A model generated the notes under the pieces. The model made no database searches and had not been told where the DNA came from. It saw nothing but the letters and a program-made list of their open reading frames with translations. From Liopterus haemorrhoidalis (lineage: Eukaryota > Arthropoda > Insecta > Coleoptera > Dytiscidae): a stretch of 64,000 nt of DNA. The position numbers and the translations under genes were made by a program. Positions 11,131-22,982 of the stretch are shown in pieces. The number at the start of each line of letters is the position of its first letter. Position 1 is the stretch's first letter. The stretch lies in contig OZ020611.1 in the NCBI GenBank assembly GCA_963971575.1, forward strand, positions 207,246,743 to 207,310,742, in the 5' to 3' direction.

Positions 11131-11216
11131 GATGCAGGCATAATTATAAATGGCAAGACAATTAATAACACTAGATATGCAGATGATACTATTCTACTTC
11201 TAATGCAAGAGAGGTA
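11131..11216 (+). pseudogene. LINE reverse-transcriptase palm fragment (YADD)
   Basis: The frame starting at 11131 reads DAGIIINGKTINN followed by TRYADDTILLL. This is the GI-NG--INNIRYADDT block of non-LTR reverse transcriptases, with both catalytic aspartates of the palm (YADD) at about 11177-11188. The polymerase copies element RNA at the nicked target. Only about 28 codons are readable; the frames on both sides are broken, so this is a small relic. It resembles the RTE/R1-like elements seen at 3118 and 24490 but cannot be joined to them. Confidence 0.75.
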
Positions 11217-11219
11217 AAT

Positions 11220-11990
11220 TTTGGAATTGTTCAGAAATTATTTATTAAATTTTATATAATTGATTAGAGTAAAAGATCAAAAATTTAAAACGATATAAGA
11301 AAAATATATGTCTCAGAATGGGATATTTATGATAAGTGCACTTTATTATTAAAACTTGAAACACTAATAGTACGAACAAAAAAATAATCTTAACTTCTAA
11401 ATCGATATTAATAAAATTGGAGGCTATATATCTGTTTTTATATTTTTTTGGCCTCATATTTGGTTTCTACACATTTTAGAAGATTATATATAAGACAATA
11501 TCAGCAAAAAAATCAATCTTTATCTGTAATTTGGACTGTAATTTAAACGTAATTTGGTATGATGATTAGTAGAACCAGGATCCGAACATAGGCAATAAGG
11601 CATCTCAAAATTTTTATTCTGGGGGGGGGGGAGGGTTTGAAACTGTTTATTGAAAAACTTAAAATATCTCCCTTATTATTAACTTAAGAGAAAAGTATAC
11701 ATGAATCAGCGTATGCTGCAAGGCCCATGCCTTGTCGAATTTCCGCCGCTGCTGTTTCCACCCGGTTACGCAGATCCTAAACATATTGAAAAACAATTTA
11801 ACTTTGTTACTTCGCAGGTTACTACAAGTTTTTCTAACATTAATTTATCGCTTCCCTATAAAAACTTAAAAAATTAATCTCTTATATTTTATTTTTTTAA
11901 TTTATTTTATTTTTTTTATTAGTTCACAAATTAAAAAAATGTACATAGTAGTTTAGGAATATGTATATTCTAATATATGTAATATCTATA
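11220..11990. other. No gene; AT-rich, one poly-G run
   Basis: No domain is recognisable. A run of 12 G residues lies near 11621-11632. The stretch from 11880 onward is very rich in T and A and ends in GGCAATAAAG-like sequence near 12015-12030, which could be a retroelement 3' end. Confidence 0.3.
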
Positions 11991-12034
11991 AAATATGTTT
12001 ATGTAATAAGACATGGCAATAAAGATTTTATATT

Positions 12035-12142
12035 TAATATCTCTTTTATTATAAAACTTTTACTAAGGTATTTTAAGGTTTTTCGCTTTTGACCTGTTGT
12101 ATCACCCATTAAAAAAGAAATAGGAAGACCGTAAACACCCTG
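12035..12142 (-). mobile_element. Solitary end of the ACAGGGTGTTTACGG element
   Basis: The segment reads inward from GACCGTAAACACCCTG at 12127-12142 and matches both ends of the composite element at 20075-23055, including TACAGGTCAAAAG-like and AAAACTTTTACTAAGGT blocks. Only one end is present. The superfamily is unknown. Confidence 0.6.
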
Positions 12143-12384
12143 TATATTTGGGGAGCTATGAGGAAGGCTGCCTATAAACGAAGTATTTCACTTATCGACT
12201 TTAAAATTGAACATTAAAAAGATATAGGAGTGGTTTAGAATAAAGAAACGATTATTTTCTGTTCAACTTGAAACTGAAATATCTCACTTATACTTTACGT
12301 TACAGCAAAAAGGTGCATTAATAAAACTGTACGAAGTACGGGTAGCCCAGCTAGTGTATAAATAAAGCTTTACTCTCATTCCGT

Positions 12385-12470
12385 AAACAGGATTCGAACT
12401 CGGATAATTTTTAACGCAATGTTAGAAAATTCATGCGTTATCATCACGCAACATCAGTCAGTTTCTCCGT
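12385..12470 (-). other. tRNA-like pseudogene or SINE head
   Basis: On the minus strand, GAGTTCGAATCCTG fits a pol III B-box. About 55 bases upstream lies GTGATGATAACGCATGA, with A-box-like content and a TTTTCTAAC loop in between that would place a UCU anticodon. The acceptor stem does not pair well, so this is treated as a tRNA-derived relic (possibly Arg-UCU) and not as a gene. No B1-like body or tail was defined. Confidence 0.4.
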
Positions 12471-12933
12471 AATTGAAAAATAAGACAGTGTATTTACAGC
12501 TGTAATCAATTTAAATCTCCCCGTCGCATAATAGCAGGTCTATAAACATCTTGATCCCGGCGCACGTGACTTGGAAAAGTTTCACATTAAGAAGTTGACA
12601 ACATAATTTTATGGGGCATATGTTATAAGCTACAATTTGTGATTTATTGCGTAATAATGTAGTAGTCGCGGTATGAACTGCTATAAAGTATAAACGATTT
12701 TTAAAGGTATTTAAGGGTGTCGTACATCTCATGTGAACCAGATATTAAATTCTTAACGCTTCGCGCTAACCGGTTTATCTAAATGTTGTATTAATTACAT
12801 GATACCTGCTGGAAGGGCTAATATTTTAAAGTAATTAAATGTTAAGAATTTAAAATTAACGGTGGAATTTAATTTTATACATTTTTAACTTGTATTATTT
12901 TGATCTGTACTAATAATTTTCTTTTTGTTGCAG

Positions 12934-12972
12934 GTTAGTACCAAAAAATGTAGTCAGAAGATTGTTACTATT
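12934..12972 (+). other. Candidate 39-nt micro-exon (or repeat)
   Basis: A pyrimidine-rich tract ending TTTTTGTTGCAG (12922-12933) is followed by 39 nt starting GTTAGTACCAAAAAATG and then a near-consensus 5' splice site GTAAGTG at 12973. A similar arrangement with similar sequence is at 37991-38028. The flanking intron-like sequence is also similar between the two (TAATA, TTTCTTTT before; GTAAGT, then TAAACAG or TGAATAG after). It may be a short internal exon of duplicated genes, or part of a dispersed repeat that mimics splice sites. Confidence 0.3.
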
Positions 12973-13184
12973 GTAAGTGTTAAACAGTTATAATTTTAAA
13001 TGCAAAAAAGAAAAAAAATGTGTAATAATAATTTTCACACATTTAAGGTTTTGTACGTAGGTAATAAGTGACAAGAAATTGTGGGTACATATTAAAAATT
13101 ATAAAATTCAATAATGCTTCCATTTATCAACTTACAAGTATACTTAATAAAAGATACGCGCGCATCTAGTTAGTTGTCGAGTTA

Positions 13185-13786
13185 TACCCATTTCACACTA
13201 GAACTTTAAGATCGGATGTTAAAGTAAATGTATCTTTAAACGCTAATGTGAAACCGTATGGCCTCGTCTAAATACAAGCGATGTTTAAGACAGAGATCTG
13301 CGTCTTAAACATCGTCCGCATTGCCAACTTAGTTTCTATCATAAAAAAATACTCTTTGAATTTGTGCTGTCAACATTTTATATTATCATAAACAAGAATA
13401 CTGTATAATATTGGCGTTATAAGAAGTTTATACTTATTGTTATAATAAAATTATTTATTTTAATAATGTGTTTAATAAAATACATAGCTACAATAATAGA
13501 GATAAAATGTATCGACTTACATGTTAATACAGGTGTAATATATTCTTTATTGTAGTGTCTTTATTGTAGAATGAAATGAAATATCCATATTTGTTTATAA
13601 TAATTCAAAATGTGCGTCTGCGCAGACAGTTCAAAACTGGTAATTTCATGACGGTAACTTAAGGACAAAATTACTGTAGCTGATGACAGCACCAGAGATT
13701 TAAACATCAAGTGTGAAAGCATACCGATCTTAAACATCGGTGAACTTTAAATTCACTCGTCTTAAATATCTAGTGTGAAAAGGGTA
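13185..13786. mobile_element. Harbinger-like MITE, 602 bp
   Basis: The ends are TACCCATTTCACACTAGA and TCTAGTGTGAAAAGGGTA. A 3-bp direct duplication TTA lies at 13182-13184 and 13787-13789. TWA duplications with TTCACACTAG-type ends fit PIF/Harbinger. Subterminal regions repeat TTTAAACATC and TCTTAAA motifs in both orientations. No transposase is present. A second copy of the family, inverted, lies at 17553-18023. Confidence 0.85.
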
Positions 13787-14033
13787 TTAACCAGTTACCC
13801 CGACAATTAGAGTTAACCAGTTAAACAAAGCATGGTACTGTAAACCACTCGATAACTTTCGAAAAAATAATCATTTCAAATTATCATGATTTATTTTTTT
13901 GGTTCACATCAATGCACTACGAACATTTTTTACAAAATTTCAGTTTGGTTTACAGGACGTAGTACAAAAGTTTATTTGCATGTTTTTGGCAAAAAAAAAA
14001 AAAAATCCTTTAAAAACATTCCTTTATCTATAA

Positions 14034-15082
14034 CAGTGGTCTTCAACCTTCTTACATCTGCAGAACCCTACAGTTTAAATCCTATTTCTTTGGAACCCCA
14101 AGGCAAAAAGCCACAATGGGCTTTGGTTTTTATTTATTTTTAAGGTCAAACGTTTTAAAATAATGATTTAGATATTTACTATTGAATTTAGTCTTGATCA
14201 AAATCGATATGTTATAGCCGACTATATTTCAATATTTTTTAAATGTAGGTATACTGTCTTACTTTTAAATAATGAAATACGTACCTAATATAATTTTTAA
14301 TGCAAATTATAAATAAAAATTGAATCTAAATATTTTATATATCTTATTTATTTATTATAAACATTTATTAGCAATCATTATAGACATAAAAGCAAAGTAG
14401 TAAAGTAATTTATAAACATAAAATCCAATAACACAGTACAAAGTACATAATTAAATAGTAAGTGATATAAGAAGTAAATAATAATCACTAGTCAACAAAT
14501 TTGAACTTTTTGTAAAATTAGTTATTTTGGAATAAATATGACCTACTGATAGGGTGACCAGATTTCACTGAAGGGTAACCGGGACACAGGGAAAAAAACC
14601 TCCCAGATTCAAGTGAAGAGCAAAAAAAAGGTCCTCACCTCCCAGATTCAAGTGAAGAGCAAAAAAAATGGTCTTCACCTCCCAAAACCAAGTGAAGAGC
14701 AAAAAAGTCCTCACCTCTCAGATTAATTAGTTGTAATATTTCTTTTCTTACAAATGCAGAATTATGTAAAAACCGGGACAATCGACCGTCCTGAAAACAT
14801 TTTTCGGGACACCGGGACAATTGACCTAAAACCGGGACAATCCCGGAAAACCGGGACGGATGGTCACCCTACCTACTGATGACAAAACTGGTGATTAAAA
14901 AATTTGTAGCACCCGCAGATTTAAAGTTATTCAATTTTTAAAAATTATCAAAATTATTGTATCCAAGCAAAGATTCATAAAAAAAAGAAAACAAAATAAA
15001 ACTATTTAATCAAAGCTGCGGAACCCCTGAAAACGTTCCATTGAACCCCAGGATTCCGCGGAACACAGATTGCATACCACTG
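14034..15082. mobile_element. hAT-type element carrying a nested MITE
   Basis: The left end CAGTGGTCTTCAACC and right end TTGCATACCACTG, flanked by ATCTATAA and GTCTATAC (6 of 8 match), mark a hAT. Inside both ends are blocks resembling the GAACCC and CGGAAC strings common next to such termini. A different MITE occupies 14550-14871. Without it the element is about 720 bp and non-coding. Confidence 0.7.
14550..14871. mobile_element. TAGGGTGACCA MITE with internal tandem repeats, copy A
   Basis: The ends are TAGGGTGACCAGATT and GGATGGTCACCCTA. A perfect 8-bp duplication CCTACTGA is at 14542-14549 and 14872-14879. The interior has three tandem copies of a roughly 40-bp module containing CAAGTGAAGAGCAAAAAAA and GGTCCTCACCTCCCA. 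It also has GGGACACCGGGACAATTG-type repeats near the other end. The duplication length fits hAT. Relatives lie at 45140 and 46733. Confidence 0.9.
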
Positions 15083-15199
15083 GTCTATACTTTAAAAGCT
15101 TACTTTTGATTCAACTAAATAAATTTAAAAAAAATTATATATATATTTTTTTCGAAATATAATAAATTGTGTGATAATATATGTACCAGGGGCCAATAG

Positions 15200-15730
15200 C
15201 AGATTACTGACAAATAAACAAAACATTACTGACAATACTGATCAAATTAAAAAAAAAAAAAACGATATTTTTCGAAAAACTATTCGGACCAAAAATTCCT
15301 TTTGAACTATTTTGGTTCCCGTCAATGTACCTTGTTGTGAATTTTTTCAGATTTTTAGACCAAGTCCACTGGGATATAAGGTGGGCACAAAAGTTTTATG
15401 ACATTTTTGGCGTAATAAGAATATTTGTTTTTTTCAAAAATAATAATTTCTTTGTATATCTACGTGCCAAGAGGTTTTACTTGATACCCTACTAAAGTTT
15501 CTGGTATTTATATTTATGGCTTCGTTAAATACAAATTTCTTTATATTTTTCGGGCGATGTGTTTTTTTCAAGTCTCAGTTTTTTTTTCCATATTCGGAGT
15601 AAAGAACTGTATATGCATGCCTAATTACAACTCTCTAACCGTTTCGCAACAATTTCCATCGTACAGATAGACAGACAGATACATGAGGTTTTTTGTCATA
15701 CCTACAAAACCATTCTGAAATATGTACTGA
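15200..15730 (-). repeat. Dispersed repeat B, copy 1
   Basis: It shares with 48040, 50405, 57600 and 63085 a set of blocks: GTAGGTATGACAAAAAA, TGTCTGTCTATC-type microsatellite, AGAAATTGTTGC, then further along TCTGAAAAAATTC. Here it runs on the minus strand. No coding sequence is supported. Confidence 0.55.
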
Positions 15731-15879
15731 ATTCTGAAATACAATACTTAAATAAAATCAGAATTCGTTAAAGATACAGGCTATGCGGTTTGATAAATTA
15801 ATAATTTTAAGATTAAAATATACAATTTTATCATTTACAATACCTCACTGTTATTTTCACATGTTTATATGTTCGGCGC

Positions 15880-16190
15880 ACACCCATAACTTTTCCTTGG
15901 CGGGAAGAGATTCAGAAGTCAGTTTCTTAGGGGGGGGGGGGTCAGCAGGCAGAGATTCTTAGAGGAGCTCATATTAATTACTCGACCAGGGTGCCCGCGA
16001 ACAGAGCCGCAGTAAGGAAACCTTGCGCTAGGGGCAAAACTGTGTTTTGGCGCCCTTGACAAAAAAAGGTGGTCCTCACTTCCCAAAATCCAAGTGATGA
16101 GCAAAAAAAACGTCCTCACCTTCGCACATTGCGCCTCTTAGTCAAGCTCGTCGGCGCCCTTTTCCTTAGTGCGCTAGGGCCGTCGTCAAT
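15880..16190. mobile_element. GC-richer hAT-like remnant with shared module
   Basis: The stretch has a run of G (15931-15941), GGCGCCC blocks at about 16042 and 16152, and one copy of the CCAAGTGATGAGCAAAAAAAA / GGTCCTCACTTCCC module that is tandemly repeated in the TAGGGTGACCA MITEs. GCGCTAGGG occurs near both sides (16026 and 16171). Ends and target duplication were not resolved. Confidence 0.4.
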
Positions 16191-16199
16191 ATCTCAAAA

Positions 16200-17549
16200 A
16201 CCGTTTATATCAACACAAAAATAGCTGTCACGAAAAATTCAAAAATAAGAAATAAAATACAGCACGTAGCACCCATTCATTTCAAGCAGATCATAAATTT
16301 CATTTTGAAAAAACAAAATTTTGAGAGAGTCAATAATTTGAGTAAGAGTCTTATTAGTAAAGCATCAACATACAAAGAAATAACAAAGTGGTAAATTTTA
16401 AAACTGATTGCGACAACATGAGTGCCATCAACTGCAATATTTTAAACAATTTTAACTAATTTTTTCTTTATTTCTAATAGATTACACTAGATGATTTTAA
16501 CTAACTTCCACTATTTTCCAATCCACTATTTCTCTAAGTTCAAAGACCTTACTCATTATGTGGACGTTGCATTTTATTTCACTGATAATTTTATTTTATT
16601 TTGTGACTTTTTAACTTAGGTATGTAAATATTAATTTGTGGTTTAACGTATTATTTTATTTATTTATTTTCATTCGTAGTATTACTATACTTTTAACATT
16701 TAGTTGTAGTTTGATACTGATTATATTTTTTAAAATTTGCTTCATTAACTTTATATTTAAAAAACAAATTGTAACATAAATTAAAGCTACATTTATTAAT
16801 CTAGCTCTGATGAAGATTTAAAAATAAATCAAAACGTTAGCGAAGTTAAATATTGTTTTAATTTTTAATTTCTGACCAGTCCGAATCCATTACTTCATCA
16901 TATATGGTCTAATGCCATAAACACCGATGTAAAATTTTTGTATTTTGTAAAGAAGATAGTTCTAGATTTAGTTATATTAGTTTTGAGCATGAGCATTGAG
17001 TAATGAAAATTGCGATGTATTTTCTGTCGGTGTAAAATCAGTTGCCCAAAAAACAAATAACAGGCGAGCCTGGCCCCTCTAGCCACAAATAACAAAGCGC
17101 CCCATCAACATCAACTTAATATGTAAAAACATTGGAATTTAGATTATGTGAATCTCCATTTTTTACTGAAATGAATAGAATGGATGTTATTTTATTATTG
17201 ATTATTCTTACTGAATACTAATTAGGAAATATATAAATATTGATGAAGAACATTAAATGAATTGGAATTGTTCTTTTGAAATTATCATATTAAATCCTTT
17301 TTATTGCGATGAACTCTGATAAAGAAATTATTTAAAAATTCATTAGCTGAAAGTTGTATAGTTGTTATGTTTTTTTCCTCAAGTCCGCGACTTGTCCCTA
17401 AGGAACCATTATGAGTTTTATGACCCTTGTGATGTTCGCAAGGTTTTTACTATTTAACATAAAAAACAGAAAGAAAAGTAATGAATCAACTGATACAAGG
17501 ACCAAGTTTCATGAACTTTTTAGAGAAATTTTGAAAGCATATGTTAGAC
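16200..17549. other. No gene; hammerhead-like motif at 16806
   Basis: AT-rich sequence with no recognised coding domain. At 16806-16846 CTGATGAAGATTT, loop, AAATCAAAACG has the layout of the retroelement 3' hairpins also seen at 8829 (minus) and 38095. The ORF at 16898-17095 (minus) has no recognisable domain. Confidence 0.35.
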
Positions 17550-17552
17550 TAA

Positions 17553-18023
17553 TACCCTTTTCACACTAGATCTTTAAGACGATTGAACTTAAACTTCATC
17601 GATGTTTAATATCGGTTTGCTTTCACACTTGATGTTTAATTTGAAGAAGAAATCTACATGTAAAGCTAGTATGTATTGCCAACATAATTTCATATCGTTT
17701 GAATTTATTCTGTCATTATATTGTATATCGAGGTTAGGAGAAGTTTATTTTTTATATTTATTTAAATAATAACGCAAATAATCTTCTCATAACCTCGATA
17801 TATAAAATGATAACAGCTGAACATAGATAAAAGAAGAGAAGCACAAATTCAAGGAGTATTTTTTTATAATGGGAATTAAGTTGGCAATGCGGGCGAAGTT
17901 TAAGACGCAGATCTCTGTCTTAAACATCGGTCGTGTTTAGACGAGGCCGTACGGTTTCACATTAGCGTTTAAAGATCCATTCCCTTAAACATCCGATCTT
18001 AAAGATCTAGTGTGAAAAGGGTA
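17553..18023. mobile_element. Harbinger-like MITE, 471 bp
   Basis: The ends are TACCCTTTTCACACTAGATC and GATCTAGTGTGAAAAGGGTA, perfect inverted repeats over 20 bp. A TAA duplication is at 17550-17552 and 18024-18026. It is the same family as 13185-13786 but inverted: GTTGGCAATGCGG, GTTTAAGACGCAGATC and GACGAGGCC are shared on opposite strands. Confidence 0.9.
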
Positions 18024-18298
18024 TAATGCTCGTATTCATAAACATTTATTACAGTATGACGCTTCGTTATATCAAAATGGACTGTTAAAATCTAACTTAT
18101 CTATGGAAAATTTCCATAGAAACGGTTCATTTCTGTTTAAATTTGATACAGTGAATTTATTTTTTAATGCAACATGTACTATGTCCATTACCATGGATAC
18201 AGTTTTTGACAGCAATATAAATCGTGTTCATTTTCATTTGCAACATAGACAAGTAGTGTGTATACTTTTGCTCATTTCTGATTTAAAAATTAATCAAC

Positions 18299-18496
18299 AT
18301 GTATACAGATGAAGAAAAAATAATGATAGTAACTTGGTATAACTTCCAAATGATTTTAAGAGAAGTTTCTGCTGTATTTAGTGCAACTTATCCAGATCGG
18401 CCAATACCAAATCCTTCTACAATTTCAAGACTAGTTAATAAATATCATCGCGAAGGATGTCTTAAGTCAAAACATTGTCATTTAAACTTAAACTAA
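18299..18496 (+). pseudogene. DUF4817-like helix-turn-helix fragment
   Basis: A 65-residue ORF begins MYTDEEKIMIV and has YPDRPIPNPSTISRLV followed by KYHREGCLKSK. This matches the layout of the insect DUF4817 domain: a short N-terminal helix, an AxxxYPDR-type motif, then a helix-turn-helix ending in a basic turn. The domain is known as a stand-alone or TE-associated DNA-binding module in insects; its exact role is not established. The expected sequence after the turn is lost, and no catalytic domain follows, so this is probably a relic. It lies 273 bp beyond a Harbinger-like MITE with no evident link. Confidence 0.55.
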
Positions 18497-18499
18497 CCT

Positions 18500-20070
18500 A
18501 AGGGACGCCAAAAGTTTTGGGGCGTAGATGCGCTAATGATTTTGAAACCTAGAGAGAGACATACATTTTGGGGGGCCTAAGCGTTCTTTTTCATAGGGAG
18601 TAGGTTGCATGCTGCTGATGAAATACGTGTTGATAGTACTGTCAAGTATCATATTAATGTCAACTAACAAATCCTTTTCCAAGGTGAGGAAAAAGTAATG
18701 CAACGTGGCTAAATATCATTTTATTATTATTGAATTTAAAAAAAAAAAAAAAAATAGAGAAACGTTACTTCGTAGAAGATGCTTCATATTTTTTCAAATA
18801 GCAACATTTTTCATTTTAATTTTTCAATTTTTTTCGATTTTTATTTTTGGAATCAGCAATACTTTTTACTTCGGGTAGTATAAAACAATTGGCAGGTTAC
18901 ATAATAACATTTTCTATAAAAATGTATGTAGGTAAATTATGGTATTTAAATGAAACTTACTAATCAGTTTTATGTAAAAAAAGCGTTTATTAGATTTAAA
19001 AGCCAGAATTAGAACAGAGGTAGGAATAATCACATCGAAAGTGTTCCAAGCCACTTTTGTCCAAAATATTAATTTCTATACACAATAATAAACCAGTGGC
19101 GTAGGGAGACCTCCGCTAGACTTGCCCATAAAAAAAATAATTAAAAAAAAAACATAGATCCTACGAAATCCTACAAATTTCTATATGTAATTATATTCGT
19201 AGATTCTTAGAGAATAAATCTGCAAAGTACCTGTCAATCATGTCAAACTGGGAACACCCTGTTTCCCAGTTAGCCAATCACGAGAACCTTAGGAAAAATG
19301 ACGTCACAGTGTTACGAAATCACTAACACACGGTAGCTAATTATATATGTACGATTATTTATTACAAATATATGAGAAATACTGTTGAAACTATAACAAT
19401 TTCGTGAATATGATTTAGTCCAGTGGTTCTCAAACTATGTCGGTTCCCGGCGCCCTTATTGTATTAAAATTTTTCCTCGACGCCCCAAATGAATACATTG
19501 GTCTATATCATTTTTCAAGTTTTCATTTTATTTTATTAGACAGATGAAAATACGTGATGACCTAAAAAAAAAGATCCTCATTTTTAAAATACAAAGTGAT
19601 GACAAAAAAAATGTCGTCACTGCTAAACTACACTAAGTGATCACCAAAAAACAAAAAGGTCTTAGGTCTTCGCGGCGCACTATTTCACCAGCTTGAGTGG
19701 TTACGAGCCGCCACTGTGGCATTGTTACAAACGTTATTTGTTCAGGTATCAACCTGCTCTATATTCTGGGTGACTGGAGCGCCACGGTGGTGAGATATTA
19801 AATAACTCGAGGGCTGACAATATAGGGTGGGACTATCTGTAATGAAACCAAGGGCCAGCATACTTATGAATATTGAACTAACGGACTACTCGGTTATTTG
19901 TCAAAAGTGGATATATTCTGTTTGTGAATATGGCAATAGGTAATACGTGGAAATGGGTAATGTTATTGTGGGTTTAGAGTTTGGTTAGTGGTTGATAAAA
20001 AGAATAATAAAGATTTTAGATTATTGTAATTTGATTAGTAATTTCTATTACTTATTAACTATTACCCTCT
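18500..20070. other. No gene; hAT-like ends at 19093 and 19424
   Basis: At about 19093 CCAGTGGCGTAGGGAGACC starts a hAT-like end whose inverted partner sits at about 21953-21988. At about 19424 CAGTGGTTCTCAAACT starts another hAT-like end. At about 19700-19714 GAGCCGCCACTG is the end of a third type. Around 19570-19640 are copies of the AAGTGATGACAAAAAAAA module. None of these could be given a matching target duplication. Confidence 0.4.
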
Positions 20071-20404
20071 ATACAGGGTGTTTACGGTCTTCTTATATCT
20101 TTTTTAATGGGTGATACTACAGGTCAAAAGAAGGCGAAAAACCTTAAAACACCTTAGTAAAAGTTTTATAATAAAAGAGATATTAATTTTTAAACTTTAA
20201 TTTTTGAGGTTTTTCCGCAATAATCCCAAAAATTAAAAATTAAAATTACTCCGTTATTATTGACTTAACAGCAAAAATTTATATAACAAATATTGTGAAG
20301 AATAAGGAGACAAATCTAAAAAATCTAAATGCATTTTTTTTTTTTTTTTTGAAGAAAGTGAAGATGGTTAACGTGATTATTTACAATCATATTCATATTT
20401 TTAG

Positions 20405-21005
20405 TTTTACCGACCGTCAACATATATAAGGGAGGTATTGTGATCATACCGATTTTGACATTTCGAGATTTCGATGGATCCTCCACGAATTGAGGTCCCT
20501 ACATAACGTTTTGACTATTTTTAACATGATGTACGTCCGTCTGTCTGTCTGTCCGTCTGTCTGTGTACACGTGCAGAGCAAATTCGGCTAAAAGGATTTT
20601 TATGAAACTGCATATTTAAGCTTTTGATATCATGACACGAATTGATCAACTTTTGGTAAAAATCGGTTGACTAGAAATGGGAGTTTACTCGTGTCGATTT
20701 TAAGATTTTTGCGAATATTTAGCAACAGAAAAATATTTCGAAAAAATTTATTGAACAAAAGTTGCTATAAATGCAATAACTAATAACTTTTATTTGAGAC
20801 GTTTTTTGATAATACGAAAAATTTCGAAAAATTTCTCAATTTCTCGAGTCTCAATTTTTTCATACTTATATGTTTCCATGGTCATGATAAATAATATCTC
20901 TGTTAGAAAATATTAGGCCAAGTTATTTCTACTTTGCTGCTAGAATGTAAAGTACAAGTACTTTATGATGGCGGTCGGTCCTGTGGTGGCCACAGCTGAT
21001 TTTTT
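20405..21005 (+). repeat. Dispersed repeat A, copy 2
   Basis: The most complete forward copy. It has TACCGACCGTCAACATATA, AAGGGAGGTATTGTGATC, the GTCTGTCTGTCC microsatellite, GTACACGTGCAGAGCAAA, GGGAGTTTACTCGTGTCG, a CAATAACTAATAAC block and a terminal GGTCGGTCCTGTGGTGGCC. It lies inside the composite element at 20075. Confidence 0.75.
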
Positions 21006-21544
21006 TATTTTAGGAATCTCTTTTGGAAAATATTCCAAGATCAATCCCAAATATCCCAAAATATCAAAAGATTTAATGAAAATAAAGTTTCTACATTTTC
21101 ATTAAATCTTTCAAAATTAACGTCTACAATAGTACTAGTATTACCATTTACAGTCGGTCTGGACTGTACAGCATTTGTAAGAGCAGTTATGAGTCATTAT
21201 AAAGCTTCCGCACTTAAAGCCATTGTAATATTTCCACTATCTCGTCGCCAGTGATGCGTACGGGGTTCGGTGTACGTCGTATATATAATAAATATGCACA
21301 AGTAATTGGAAGCTTATATTCAATATATTAATACATGTCAAACATTTATCTCATAATATAATAATAACGTATCATAGCAACAAACATACACGACAATTGG
21401 ATAAATATTTGGAGAGTTATGGCGGAAAACCCAAAAATTACAAATTTAAATTACTTCCTTATTATTGACTTAACAGCAGGAATTTATATTACAAATATTG
21501 TTAAGACTAAGAAGACTTTTATCTAAATGCATTTTTACTTGCCC

Positions 21545-21720
21545 GACCTTAATATATAAGGGGCAAGTATTGTAATCGCGAAAATCGCGTTTCATTGTCC
21601 AGGGAATCCAAAAAACCTATTTTCGAAGTGCCGTCCGTGTGTCTGTGTGTATGTGTGTTTGTGTGTATACACGATAACTCAAAAACGGTTTAACTCAAAG
21701 AGTTCGTTCTCGTACTAAAA
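21545..21720 (+). repeat. Repeat A-like unit with GTGT microsatellite
   Basis: It has the same plan as repeat A (GCCCGACC, ATATAAGGGGCAAGTATTG, then a GTGTGTCTGTGTG-type microsatellite, then CGATAACTCAAAAACGG) but different sequence. It appears to be a second, related family represented once here. Confidence 0.45.
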
Positions 21721-22096
21721 AATTTTCCTAATAACTGAGAAGAACCCTATTGTTTTTTATTAAAATCCGAAACCGGAAACGGAAGTTATTAAACATTAAA
21801 ATTTAAAAAAATTCGTAACTAGTAAACCAAGCCTTGGACAAAAAATTATATTGGACATAATTTGATGTATTTTTGAAGAATTACCTAAATCTTTTTTTAA
21901 ATTTAAAAAAAAAAAAATATGTATTTATTTTTATTATTATTTTTTTATGGGAGGGCAAGTCTAGCGGAGGTCTTCCTTCGCCACTGGTTTTTGATTGGAT
22001 AAATATTTGGAGAGTTATGGAGAAAAAACACCAAAAATAAAAAATAATAAAAATTAGTATCTTTTTTATTATAAAACTTTTATAAAGGTGTTTTAA

Positions 22097-22982
22097 CCAT
22101 TCGGCAGTCGCGCACTGAAAAGGCACACGAGCAGTCGCGCGGATTACTTTTTACAACATATTTTTTATCGTTTAATTATATTTTTAACCAATGTTATGAT
22201 ATTTTCTGACAAATATATTATTTTTACTTGATTTATTTATCAAAAAACATCAATACCTTTTACATAAGAATGGAGATTAAGCACAAAATTAAGTACGTAA
22301 ACTGAAAAAGCACACTTTTATTGCACAAAATTTTGAAGGAAAAAAAAACAACTAAAAACTAAAATAATATTATTCGAGGTAGCAAAATCCATTCATTTTT
22401 CTTCTATACATGTCAAACAAACTGGTCTCATTTCATGGTGGATGAGTTCTTTTTTCTCCCGCAGAGACAACATGTTCCTTTTTTCATTGCTGGTTTGTTC
22501 AAAGAAGAATATGCTTATTGCTCAGCCTGATCTTGCTCAGCTTGCAATAATCATCTGATTCTATGTTTTCATCACTAAGATACCGTCACTTTCAAAAACA
22601 TCCAAATCGCCACCATTTTCTTCATCTGAAAGCTTTTGAAGAATAAGCGGAATATCACTAAACTTTATTCTTAATGCCATAACACTGATAAACTTTAAAA
22701 CTTGCAAATAGATAAAAAATGAAATGTCAAATTTTAAGAAAAAAGTGCAACACTACCAGTCGCGCCTTTTATAAAGTACAACACTGTGTGATACCGCCAG
22801 TTTGGATTGTCTTTGGGCACTGATCGGAAGGGCGGATATGAATGATTAGGTGGGGAGATGGTTGTGTACTAGTCAAAGGAGGAATACCTGGGTGGGCTGC
22901 CTTCCTGGAAAAAAATAAATGTCATATTTCTGCTAAAAACAACCACTGTTGTACTTTTTACAACGGCTGGACCGCCGGAAGG
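22097..22982 (-). mobile_element. piggyBac remnant inserted at TTAA
   Basis: The left end CCATTCGGCAGTC and the right end GACCGCCGGAAGG are inverted. TTAA precedes it (22093-22096) and ATTA follows. The related copy at about 20135 reads straight through this site (AAGGTGTTTTAAGGTTTTTC on its reverse strand), which shows the empty site contained a single TTAA. On the minus strand from 22680, MALRIKFSDIP and LSDEENGGDLDVFES resemble the acidic N-terminus of piggyBac transposases. Near 22400-22460 a Cys-rich CCLCGRKKNSSTMK-type segment resembles their C-terminal zinc-binding domain, with two cysteine positions now stop codons. The catalytic middle is deleted. Confidence 0.75.

Noticed and set aside
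12385..12470. tRNA gene
   Set aside because: B-box present but acceptor and D stems do not pair; treated as a tRNA-derived relic.
19424..19714. hAT MITE bounded by CAGTGGTTCTCAAACT and GCCGCCACTG
   Set aside because: The two termini are of different types and flanks do not match.
19093..21988. One 2.9-kb hAT with CAGTGGCGTAGGGAG ends
   Set aside because: The two ends match as inverted copies, but no 8-bp duplication is present and the interval overlaps without nesting into the 20075-23055 element; they may belong to two insertions.
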